Assembly: GCA_913054115.1 (NCBI GenBank)
Contig: CAJXIS010000011.1
Coordinates: 1-14,771, forward strand
Direction: 5' to 3'
Length of the DNA stretch: 14,771 nt
Source: an uncultured Acidimicrobiaceae bacterium
Lineage (GTDB): Bacteria; Actinomycetota; Acidimicrobiia; Acidimicrobiales; MedAcidi-G1
The notes under the pieces were generated by a model. The model searched no databases, had not been told where the DNA came from, and saw nothing but the letters and a program-made list of their open reading frames with translations. The position numbers and the translations under genes are program-made. Position 1 is the stretch's first letter; each line of letters begins with the position of its first letter. Shown here in pieces: positions 1-5,435 of this stretch.

Positions 1-1199
1 GGGGACGCCCGCGGCTCTGGGTCGACCGGTCGTTCGCCGCCAAGGGGTCCGGCACGGTGGTGACCGGCACCCTGACCGGCGGCTCCCTCACCGTCGACGA
101 CGAGCTCGAACTGCACCCCCGGGGCGACCGGGTCCGGGTGCGGGCACTCCAGAACCACCACGAGGCGCGCACCGACCTGCCGCCAGGCAGCCGCTGCGCC
201 GTCAACCTGGTCGGCGTCGCCCACGACGAGGTGGTGCGCGGCGACGTCCTCGTCCGGCGCGGCCAGTGGCACCTCACCAACGTCGTGGATGCCGACCTGC
301 AGGTCCTCGACAGCCTCGGCCATGCCGTGTCCCGTCGCGGTGCCTTCGTTGCGTACATCGGCGCCGGCGAGCACCCGGTGAGGCTCCGGATCCTCGGCCC
401 CGACGCCCTCGAGCCGGGGGCCGGCGGGTCGGTGCGGATGTTCCTCCCCCATGCCCTGCCGCTGCTGCCCGGTGACCGCTTCGTGCTCCGGGAGAGCGGA
501 CGCGCCGAGACGGTGGGTGGAGGTCAGGTGCTCGACGTCGATCCCCGTGAGCGTGCATCGCAGGCGCGCCCCGACCGCTCCGTCGACCGGGTGGTCCGCG
601 AGCGTGGCTGGGTCACGGTCGACGAACTCGAGAAGCTGACCGGCGAGCGGCGCGACCCCGACATCGGCGACTGGGTCGTGGATCCGACCGCCCTCCAGAC
701 GGCAATCGCCGGGCTCCGGGCCGAGCTCGAGGTGGCCGGGCCACTCGGGTTGGACCTGGCGGGGCTCGGCGAACACGGGCGGGCCGTCGTCGGGCTGCTC
801 GACGACGTCGTCGTGGACGGCGGCCACCTCAGGCCGGCCGATGCGGTCGACACGCTCGCCGACCACCCCTTCGTGGCCCGGTTGGCCGCCGCACCCTTCG
901 CCCCACCCGCTCCCGACGACGTGGACCGCGGCGAGTTGCGCGAGCTGGTGCGGCGCGGGGATGTCGTCGAGCAGGACGGGATCTTCTTCGCCGCCTCTGG
1001 CATCGTCGCTGCCGGGGAGTTGGCCGCCCGGCTCCTCGCCGAGCATCCCGGGGGTTTCACGGTGTCGATGTTCCGGGAGGCCGCTGGCAACACCCGCAAA
1101 CACGCCATGCCATTGCTGGCCCGCCTGGATGGCACCGGCGTCACCCGCCGACGCGACGACCTCCGGATCGGTGGTCCGCGGCTGCCAGAGTCCGGCTGA
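1..1199 (+). CDS. selB: Selenocysteine-specific elongation factor SelB, C-terminal part (5' truncated by window edge)
   Basis: SelB is the GTPase that delivers Sec-tRNA(Sec) to the ribosome at UGA codons marked by a SECIS element. The frame is open from base 3 to the TGA at 1197-1199 (398 residues visible), so the G domain lies outside the window. The first residues, including LWVDRSFAAKGSGTVVTGTL, match the start of the EF-Tu-like domain 2. Domain 3 follows to about residue 180, and the rest is the winged-helix RNA-binding arm. The last wing has the family pattern FREAAGNTRKHAMPLLARLD...GVTRR near residues 358-390. An apparent GTG start at base 57 is only an internal codon, because the homologous sequence continues upstream of it. 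Its presence implies that the genome decodes selenocysteine (inference); selA, selC and selD are not in the window. Convergent with the WhiB gene. Confidence 0.93.
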   Translation, partial: GRPRLWVDRSFAAKGSGTVVTGTLTGGSLTVDDELELHPRGDRVRVRALQNHHEARTDLPPGSRCAVNLVGVAHDEVVRGDVLVRRGQWHLTNVVDADLQVLDSLGHAVSRRGAFVAYIGAGEHPVRLRILGPDALEPGAGGSVRMFLPHALPLLPGDRFVLRESGRAETVGGGQVLDVDPRERASQARPDRSVDRVVRERGWVTVDELEKLTGERRDPDIGDWVVDPTALQTAIAGLRAELEVAGPLGLDLAGLGEHGRAVVGLLDDVVVDGGHLRPADAVDTLADHPFVARLAAAPFAPPAPDDVDRGELRELVRRGDVVEQDGIFFAASGIVAAGELAARLLAEHPGGFTVSMFREAAGNTRKHAMPLLARLDGTGVTRRRDDLRIGGPRLPESG

Positions 1200-1218
1200 G
1201 CCACCACGCCTTCCCCAG

Positions 1219-1242
1219 GGCGCTCAGGCGCTCAGGCGCTCA
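1219..1242. repeat. Three perfect tandem copies of an 8-mer across the WhiB stop codon
   Basis: GGCGCTCA occurs three times head to tail (1219-1226, 1227-1234, 1235-1242). On the minus strand the unit reads TGAGCGCC, and the WhiB stop TGA at 1232-1234 is part of one copy. The unit is out of phase with codons, so gain or loss of a copy would change or extend the C-terminus. It lies in the 32-bp space between two convergent genes. Confidence 0.85.
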
Positions 1243-1498
1243 GTCCGATCATCCTCCGGCGTTCGATCGCGCTGGTGCCACCCCAGATGCCGTGGACGTC
1301 ACGGAGTTGCAGCGCGTAGTCGAGGCACTCGTCCCGCACGGCACAGCGCGCACAGATGGACTTGGCCCGCAACTCCCGTCGCCGCTTCTCATCGCGACGC
1401 TCGTTGGCCGACGGCGGGAAGAACTCCTGCGCGCTGGAACCCCGGCAGGCCCCTTGCTCCTGCCAGGCGGGGAAGGCGCATATGCCAGCCACTCGCAC
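1232..1498 (-). CDS. WhiB-family Fe-S transcriptional regulator
   Basis: WhiB-like proteins are actinobacterial regulators that bind a 4Fe-4S cluster and usually act with the primary sigma factor. This 88-residue protein has the four cluster cysteines C18, C49, C52 and C58 (CxxCxxxxxC in CARCAVRDEC). It also has the family turn GIWGG at residues 70-74, followed by the basic segment ERRRM. The extra Cys at position 7 is outside the core motif. The start is GTG at 1498, with a purine-rich GGGGGG just upstream; a second GTG two codons later is an alternative. A sigma70-type promoter lies upstream at 1523-1551. The sequence alone does not say which WhiB class (1-7) it belongs to. Confidence 0.93.
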   Translation of the reverse strand: MRVAGICAFPAWQEQGACRGSSAQEFFPPSANERRDEKRRRELRAKSICARCAVRDECLDYALQLRDVHGIWGGTSAIERRRMIGLSA

Positions 1499-1522
1499 AC
1501 CCCCCGTGTCGCGTGTGGCGCG

Positions 1523-1551
1523 AACCTATGGCAAGAAAGGACAATGCGCAA
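1523..1551 (-). promoter_or_regulatory. Likely promoter of the WhiB gene
   Basis: On the minus strand there is a -35-like TTGCGC (1546-1551), a 17-nt spacer, and a -10-like TAGGTT (1523-1528). Transcription would begin near 1516 and give a leader of about 18 nt. It falls in the 85-bp gap between the upstream nfeD-type gene and the WhiB gene, which suggests WhiB is transcribed at least partly on its own. Prediction by eye only. Confidence 0.45.
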
Positions 1552-1583
1552 GAATGGGCGCATGCCCGAGGTCCTGGGGAGAT

Positions 1584-2870
1584 TCAGTCCTTCGGAGACC
1601 GGGAGCGGTAGTCCCGTGCGCCGCCCTCCTCGGGGGCGACCTCGAGCCACAGGCCCTCGACGGCCACGACCCGGATCGGGGCACCGGCGTCGATGGGCGT
1701 CGCCCGGTTAGTGCGCGCCTTCCACACGGCCTCTCGGACACGGACCGTGCCCTCGGGACCGACCGCATCGACGGCCTCTCCCGACTCGCCGATCATCCAG
1801 TCGCGGCCGATGGTCGGGGTCGAGAACCGGGTGCGCACCATGGCCGGCATGCCTGCGGCCATGGCCGCGATCGTCCCCGCAAAGCCGACGCCGAGGGTGA
1901 TCCACGACATCCCGACCCCGTCGTACAGGGCAACCGACCCGACCACCAGACAGGCCGTGGCGATCAGCGTCCAGGCGCGCGGAACACCCGTCTGGATGTC
2001 GACGGCATAGCCGAACATGGCGACCACCAGGAGTGCGATCGCCCACCAGCGGGTGGGGAGCACGGCGAGGCCGTAGCACCCGAGCAGGAACGAACCGGCG
2101 CCGATGACCCCGGCGATGCCGACACCTGCGGTGTACAGCTCGAAGACGAGCAGCCCGGCGCCGACCAGGAACAGCAGGTACGCCACCGGGGGACTGGCCG
2201 CCGTGTGGAACAGCTGGTCGACCAGCCCCGGCTTGTGGAAGCGGGTGCGGACGACCGGGGCGGTTCCCGTGCCGTCGGCGGCGGCCCCCTCGAAGCCGGG
2301 GATGCCCCGCAGGTGCTCGAGGAGCACGGGCGAGGGTCGGGCGAGTCCCCGTTCGATGGCCTCTTCGTAGCCGACGGTGTCGTCGACGAGGTCGCTGGCT
2401 GCCGGCAGGCCGAAGGGCATGCCGAAACCCGCTGCGGAGACCACCGGTTCGCCGAAGTCGCCGAAGCGGGCTCCGGGGGCGATGCCCACGTCGTCGGCCA
2501 ACCCGACCAGTTGTGCCACGGCACCGCGTGCACGGCTTCCGGAGGGGCCCACCCAGAACGAGACCGGCACCGGCGAGTTCGTGATCAGTTCTGCCAGGGC
2601 GGCGACCTCTTCGTCGGAGACGACCGAGCCACGGCTGTCGACCTGGAAGACCAGGGCGATGGTCTCCGCCGGATCGACATTTTCGAGGATGTCGGTCATG
2701 ACCTGGAGCAGGACCGGATCGAGCAGGCCGCTGACCTCGACGACGTCGATGACAGGGTGCACCTCATGCACCTCGTCGGCACCTGCGGCAGCCATCGGAG
2801 CGAGCACTCCGACAAGGAGCAGGGAAACGCCAGACAGGATTCGGGTGCGTCGGCACGCAGAACGGATCAT
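1584..2870 (-). CDS. NfeD-type membrane protein with Clp/SPP-like protease domain, probably catalytically dead
   Basis: 428 residues, ATG start. The order matches long NfeD (1b) proteins: a signal sequence (about residues 10-30), a ClpP-fold domain (about 38-200) with the strand FQVDSRGS (76-82) and VGPSGSRARGAV (107-118), a block of transmembrane helices (about 215-345), and a C-terminal OB-fold-like NfeDC domain ending ...GLWLEVAPEEGG. In active family members the nucleophile sits in a GARAASAGT-like motif. Here the aligned segment is GSRARGAVA, with Gly116 where the Ser is expected, and the usual TPGG-like loop is SRGS. I infer a pseudo-protease that keeps the membrane and OB parts, which are linked to stomatin/flotillin-type partners in other bacteria. 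The STAS gene ends 53 nt upstream on the same strand, and no separate promoter is visible, so the two are probably co-transcribed. Confidence 0.85.
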   Translation of the reverse strand: MIRSACRRTRILSGVSLLLVGVLAPMAAAGADEVHEVHPVIDVVEVSGLLDPVLLQVMTDILENVDPAETIALVFQVDSRGSVVSDEEVAALAELITNSPVPVSFWVGPSGSRARGAVAQLVGLADDVGIAPGARFGDFGEPVVSAAGFGMPFGLPAASDLVDDTVGYEEAIERGLARPSPVLLEHLRGIPGFEGAAADGTGTAPVVRTRFHKPGLVDQLFHTAASPPVAYLLFLVGAGLLVFELYTAGVGIAGVIGAGSFLLGCYGLAVLPTRWWAIALLVVAMFGYAVDIQTGVPRAWTLIATACLVVGSVALYDGVGMSWITLGVGFAGTIAAMAAGMPAMVRTRFSTPTIGRDWMIGESGEAVDAVGPEGTVRVREAVWKARTNRATPIDAGAPIRVVAVEGLWLEVAPEEGGARDYRSRSPKD

Positions 2871-2923
2871 CAGCAGTCCAGGGGGTGGGGTGGGCAGGGC
2901 AGGAAGGGCCCGGGAGTCGGGCC

Positions 2924-3265
2924 TCAGTCGGCCTCGCCGAGGGCGGCGGCGGCTTCCTCGACCGTTTCGCAGACCGGCACGATCCGATCGAAGCCCGTGG
3001 TGTGCAGGAGGCGGGTCAGGGCCGGACGATCGCAGGCGACGGCGACGTCGCCATCGTTCTCACGGGCGCGCCGGATGCCGCCGATCAGCGCCCCGAGTCC
3101 GGCGGAATCCATGAACGGGACCTCGGAGAGGTCGATGAGGATGAAACGGTGCTCGGCCAGGTTCGTGAGCGACTCGCGGAACTGGGCGACCGTGTAGGCA
3201 TCGAGTTCGCCAATGGGTCGGCACAGCACATACCCGTCACCAACTTCGACGACGATCTCGAGCAC
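2924..3265 (-). CDS. STAS-domain anti-sigma factor antagonist
   Basis: 113 residues, a single STAS domain of the SpoIIAA/RsbV type. Such proteins bind an anti-sigma kinase when unphosphorylated and release its sigma factor. Visible marks are GELDAYT (19-25, compare GELDHHT of SpoIIAA), the strand FILIDLSEVPFMDSAGLGAL (41-60), and the phosphorylation-site serine S54 in DSAG. The frame is open much further upstream, but the start is set at GTG 3265 by a near-perfect AGGAGG at 3271-3276 with 5-nt spacing and by the domain boundary. No anti-sigma kinase or sigma factor gene is adjacent. The neighbour in the other direction is a divergent receiver-domain gene, which hints at a shared signalling role. 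Confidence 0.92.
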   Translation of the reverse strand: MLEIVVEVGDGYVLCRPIGELDAYTVAQFRESLTNLAEHRFILIDLSEVPFMDSAGLGALIGGIRRARENDGDVAVACDRPALTRLLHTTGFDRIVPVCETVEEAAAALGEAD

Positions 3266-3270
3266 CAGTG

Positions 3271-3304
3271 CCTCCTCGGTCGGCTCCCTACGGCGGCGAT
3301 CGTA
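3271..3304 (-). promoter_or_regulatory. Shine-Dalgarno and -10 box of the STAS gene
   Basis: AGGAGG (complement of 3271-3276) lies 5 nt before the GTG start and decides it among several upstream in-frame candidates. TACGAT (complement of 3299-3304) is a good -10 box; the region 17-18 nt further upstream has no convincing -35. The implied leader is about 27 nt. Confidence 0.55.
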
Positions 3305-3400
3305 GACGGGTCTCGGCCGATTGCGGTCCGCGGCCCACTCTCCTGCGGGTCCGGAACGTCGCCGCCACGGTTCGACACGCCGTCCCCGGAGGCCCGAAGG

Positions 3401-3406
3401 TACGCT
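3401..3406 (+). promoter_or_regulatory. -10 box for a leaderless receiver-domain mRNA
   Basis: TACGCT (TANNNT type) ends 7 nt before the GTG at 3414, which would put the transcript start on or next to the start codon. No ribosome binding site with normal spacing precedes the GTG, and no clear -35 is visible. Confidence 0.35.
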
Positions 3407-3413
3407 CCGTGCC

Positions 3414-3788
3414 GTGCCAACCGTGCTCCTCGCAACCGATGTCGACCGGGTCCACGACCAGGTCGAGGCCGCCATCGGGGGCGATCACGACCTGATCAGG
3501 GTCCATGCCGGCACCGCAGTGCTCGCCGCAGTCGCCGAGCACGATCCTGCGCTGGTCGTGCTCGACCTCCAGATCGGCAACATGGGTGGCATGGCCGCCT
3601 GTCTCGACCTGCGCCTCGAGCAACGGGCCGAGCGCATCCCCGATCAGCGGATCGTGATGCTCCTCGACCGGGTGGCCGACGAGTGGTTGGCCGGGCAGGC
3701 CGAGGCCGACGCCTGGCTGGTCAAGCCGATCGATCCCCTGGCGCTGCGCCGCACCGTCGACGAGGTCCTCGCCGGCCTGAGCGCCTGA
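3414..3788 (+). CDS. Stand-alone response-regulator receiver domain protein
   Basis: 124 residues, one receiver (CheY-like) domain and no output domain. Key residues seen are the acidic positions D9 and D11 (TDVD), the likely phospho-acceptor D51 at the end of ALVVLD, and the conserved lysine K104 in WLVKPID. The usual Thr/Ser at the end of beta-4 is replaced by Leu (IVMLLD, L84), so the normal phosphorylation-coupled switch may be altered. The open frame extends to 3321, but the domain starts at the GTG at 3414, next to a -10-like box. It is divergent from the STAS gene over a 148-bp gap and lies 38 bp upstream of tRNA-Pro. No histidine kinase is adjacent. Confidence 0.8.
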   Translation: MPTVLLATDVDRVHDQVEAAIGGDHDLIRVHAGTAVLAAVAEHDPALVVLDLQIGNMGGMAACLDLRLEQRAERIPDQRIVMLLDRVADEWLAGQAEADAWLVKPIDPLALRRTVDEVLAGLSA

Positions 3789-3826
3789 CGGGAGCCGGAC
3801 GCCAACCGCTACCCTTTGCCCGCACA

Positions 3827-3903
3827 CGGGTAGTGGCGCAGCTTGGTAGCGCGCCTCGTTCGGGACGAGGAGGTCGTGGGTTCAAATCCCGCCTACCCGA
3901 CCA
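3827..3903 (+). tRNA. tRNA-Pro (anticodon CGG), CCA end encoded
   Basis: A complete cloverleaf folds by eye. The acceptor stem CGGGTAG (3827-3833) pairs perfectly with CTACCCG (3893-3899). The D stem is GCGC/GCGC with an AGCTTGGTA loop. The anticodon stem CCTCG/CGAGG encloses loop TTCGGGA, with anticodon CGG at 3861-3863. The T stem GTGGG/CCCGC has loop TTCAAAT. Discriminator A at 3900 and CCA at 3901-3903 are encoded. It reads CCG codons. Confidence 0.97.
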
Positions 3904-3944
3904 TCGGGTCTCGGCACGTTATTGAAAACGGGTCGGCAGGTATC

Positions 3945-3961
3945 GGCCACGCAGGGTGGCC
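3945..3961 (+). terminator. Small hairpin downstream of tRNA-Pro
   Basis: GGCCAC (3945-3950), a 5-nt loop, then GTGGCC (3956-3961), a perfect 6-bp stem about 40 nt after the tRNA. It is followed by TCCTTC and not by a T-run, so termination is only a possibility. Confidence 0.3.
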
Positions 3962-4102
3962 TCCTTCGGCTCGACCCGGGAGCCTGAGGGTTCTCTGGGC
4001 GACGCCCCGGGACCTGACTCGGCGCCCCTGGCCGGACAACCATGAGCGCTGCCAGGATGTGCGGCCAAGGGCCCGTTCTGGCTTCAGTGGCCCGCTCTGA
4101 GG

Positions 4103-4144
4103 GGGACGTACCACATGTTCTCCAACTTGCGAGACCCCGGTTGC
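4103..4144 (+). repeat. Direct repeat copy 1, left of the PPOX gene
   Basis: This 42-bp segment differs from 4875-4916 at one position (T4109 versus G4881). The 35 bases 4110-4144 are identical to 4882-4916. Weaker similarity continues about 15 bp beyond, with a one-base indel. Inside copy 1, CTTGC and GCAAG form an inverted repeat around a 12-nt loop; the indel breaks this in copy 2. It could be the trace of an element end, a recombination site or a duplicated regulatory segment. The identity is not shown by the sequence. Confidence 0.85.
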
Positions 4145-4217
4145 AAGGAGCCCATCTTCGCAGGCTGGGGCGGGAGAGTCCCGTCTATCAGCCCATCTCG
4201 ATGAAGGCGTCGAGGGG

Positions 4218-4223
4218 TACCGT
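4218..4223 (+). promoter_or_regulatory. -10 box for a leaderless PPOX-gene mRNA
   Basis: TACCGT ends 6 nt before the ATG at 4230. The only ribosome-binding-site candidate, GAGGGG at 4212-4217, would be 12 nt from the ATG, which is too far for efficient use. Confidence 0.35.
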
Positions 4224-4269
4224 CCGGTCATGGACATCGAAGAAGCCAGGCCGGTCACGGACATCGAAG
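4224..4269 (+). repeat. Short tandem duplication over the PPOX start codon
   Basis: Nineteen bases at 4224-4242 recur at 4251-4269 with one change (T4231 to C4258), a period of 27 nt (9 codons). The change turns the ATG start of the first copy into ACG in the second. The protein therefore begins with MDIE and repeats TDIE nine residues later. Confidence 0.8.
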
Positions 4270-4694
4270 TAGTGAGGGCCTTCTTGGCGAAGGAGAACGG
4301 TCTCGCCACAATCAGCACAACCCAAGCCGATGGACGCGTCCTGTCCAGCGTCGCCAACTGCGGGGTGATCGACCACCCCATCACCGGTGCGCCTTGCGTG
4401 GCCCTTGTCTCACAAGGCGGCGCTGCCCGGCTGAGCCATGTCCATCGCGGCTCCCAGGTAACCATCGCGATCCGTCGCGGCTGGACGTGGCGTTCGGTAA
4501 CCGGCCCGGCCGACCTCATCGGGCCCGACGACCTGCCTGACGGCATCGACGCCGAAGCCCTACGGCTCTTGCTGCGCGAAGTGTTCCGGGCAGCAGGTGG
4601 CACCCACGACGACTTCGATGAATACGACCGTGTCATGGCTGACGAAGGCCGAGTAGCGGTCTTGGTTGCTCCCGATCGCGTCCTGGGCAACTAG
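4230..4694 (+). CDS. PPOX-family (pyridoxamine-phosphate-oxidase-like) flavin/F420-dependent oxidoreductase
   Basis: 154 residues, the usual size of small split-barrel PPOX proteins, which bind FMN, F420 or heme and reduce varied small molecules in the cytoplasm. The characteristic start is present: a helix VVRAFLAKENGLATIST (residues 14-30), strand RVLSSVANCGVID, and strand PCVALVSQG. SRVSHVHRGSQVTIAI-like features appear as LSHVHRGSQVTIAIRRGWTW, followed by VTGPADLIGPDD. The C-terminal part carries the helix DAEALRLLLREVFRAAGG and a last strand VAVLVAPDRVLGN. The cofactor cannot be decided by eye; an F420 role fits a high-GC actinobacterium. Codon use is less GC-biased than in flanking chromosomal genes, and the gene lies between two copies of a direct repeat just after a tRNA, which suggests acquisition. 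Confidence 0.82.
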   Translation: MDIEEARPVTDIEVVRAFLAKENGLATISTTQADGRVLSSVANCGVIDHPITGAPCVALVSQGGAARLSHVHRGSQVTIAIRRGWTWRSVTGPADLIGPDDLPDGIDAEALRLLLREVFRAAGGTHDDFDEYDRVMADEGRVAVLVAPDRVLGN

Positions 4695-4711
4695 GGACGA
4701 CCCGGCCGAGG

Positions 4712-4837
4712 TCAGGTCTGGCCTTCGTCGGCGCCGGAAAATCGTTCCAGCCAGATTCGGCTTGCCTGCTCCCTGCCCAATTCGGCCACCAGTCGTGCCC
4801 ATTCGGCGGCCAGGTCGTCTTCGTCATCGGAGGGCAC
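4712..4837 (-). CDS. 41-aa acidic microprotein, function unknown
   Basis: On the minus strand, GTG at 4837 opens a 41-codon frame ending at TGA 4712-4714. The product starts MPSDDEDDLAAEWARLVAEL and continues into an amphipathic helix with REQASRIWLERF, ending ADEGQT. An in-frame TGA sits four codons upstream of the GTG, so it cannot be extended. The composition (clustered acids, then Leu/Trp/Arg helix) is protein-like, and the third-position GC bias is strong. The ribosome site is weak (GTAGG). It is convergent with the PPOX gene (17-bp gap) and lies 37 bp from repeat copy 2. It could also be the surviving tail of a gene broken by the repeat. I do not recognise the family. Confidence 0.5.
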   Translation of the reverse strand: MPSDDEDDLAAEWARLVAELGREQASRIWLERFSGADEGQT

Positions 4838-4874
4838 GAGACCTACTCAACGTCGATGTAGATGCACTTGTCGA

Positions 4875-4916
4875 GGGACGGACCACATGTTCTCCAACTT
4901 GCGAGACCCCGGTTGC
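4875..4916 (+). repeat. Direct repeat copy 2, right of the PPOX gene
   Basis: The partner of 4103-4144 (41 of 42 positions identical), 772 bp away in the same orientation. The two copies enclose the PPOX gene and the 41-aa microprotein gene. The copy continues into an open frame that ends at 5082. Confidence 0.85.
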
Positions 4917-4926
4917 CAAGGCCCCC

Positions 4927-5082
4927 ATTTTGACATACCAGCAAGCACAGAACGGCGAGGCCGATGCCTTCTCCAGGAGCCTCACCGCCTTCCTCCCGCT
5001 CTCCGGCGAACAGGTCGCCACCATCCTCGGCGTCGTCGCCGTACCGACCGGTGAGCGTGTCGTCAGGAAGGTGCGGGCCTGA
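4927..5082 (+). pseudogene. Possible gene remnant beyond repeat copy 2
   Basis: The plus frame ending at TGA 5080-5082 reads as protein-like from about 4930, with segments such as NGEADAFSRSLTAFLPLSGE and VATILGVVAVPTGERVVRKV, and has strong third-position GC bias. No start codon with a ribosome site lies between the repeat and this segment, and upstream the frame runs through the repeat. It may be the 3' end of a gene truncated at the repeat. The opposite strand (4824-5024) is also open with the same third-position bias, so the direction is uncertain. No family recognised. Confidence 0.22.
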
Positions 5083-5132
5083 CCTGCTCCCTCAGACAGA
5101 GGCGGAGAGCGTCGGCGCCCGGAGCGGCCCCA

Positions 5133-5249
5133 TCAGGTTGGGATGGTGCCCTTCGCTGCCTTCTTGTTCTTCTTTGCCTGTCGCTTTTCTTTCGCGGTTT
5201 TGGAGGCGGGAGTCTTGCTGCTCCGCCCACCCTTGTCTTTGCCAGCCAT
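5133..5249 (-). CDS. 38-aa lysine-rich basic microprotein
   Basis: ATG at 5249 is preceded by an excellent ribosome site, GGAGAGG (complement of 5255-5261), with 5-nt spacing. The frame ends at TGA 5133-5135. The product begins MAGKDKGGRSSKTPASKTAK and continues EKRQAKKNKKAAKG to a short neutral tail, TIPT. About a third of its residues are Lys. There is no hydrophobic segment or cysteine. Such peptides are often disordered and bind nucleic acid or the ribosome, but that is inference. It uses AAA and GAA codons more than the neighbouring genes. The strong ribosome site and clean start make it a real gene in my view, although I cannot name the family. Confidence 0.72.
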   Translation of the reverse strand: MAGKDKGGRSSKTPASKTAKEKRQAKKNKKAAKGTIPT

Positions 5250-5435
5250 GACGGCCTCTCCAACTTTCTGTAGCCCTTTTGATACAGCCCGACCTTAGGC
5301 CCCCACTTCGTCCCGTACACGCATGAGGAACCCAGCGAGCCGCCTGTCTACGTCTGGGACGAGGACACGCCTCTCTTGTTCGACGTTGGCCGGCCGAGCG
5401 GGGAAGCCGTCGGCAGCGGATGGCGGCCGCTTCGT

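Larger units (their letters stand above)
3904..4229. other. 326-bp non-coding stretch between tRNA-Pro and the PPOX gene
   Basis: No convincing gene here on either strand. It contains a small hairpin after the tRNA (3945-3961), copy 1 of a direct repeat (4103-4144), and a -10-like box before the PPOX start (4218-4223). The 29-codon frame starting at ATG 4114 begins MFSNLRDPGC; the same ten residues are readable in repeat copy 2, but the frames then diverge, so I do not call it a gene. The 3' end of the tRNA is not repeated downstream within the window. Confidence 0.6.

Noticed and set aside
1356..3197. 613-codon open frame on the plus strand
   Set aside because: It is antisense to the WhiB, NfeD-type and STAS genes and has the low-complexity Arg/Gly/Asp-rich composition of a GC-rich shadow frame, with no recognisable motif.
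3876..3903. tRNA-Pro 3' end as an integration (attL) site
   Set aside because: No second copy of the tRNA 3' end is found in the window and there is no integrase gene. The direct repeats nearby are a different sequence.
5063..5320. 85-codon minus-strand frame starting MYGTKWGPKVGLYQ
   Set aside because: Its first part looks protein-like, but it overlaps the 38-aa gene in another frame, has no ribosome site and becomes Arg-rich shadow sequence.
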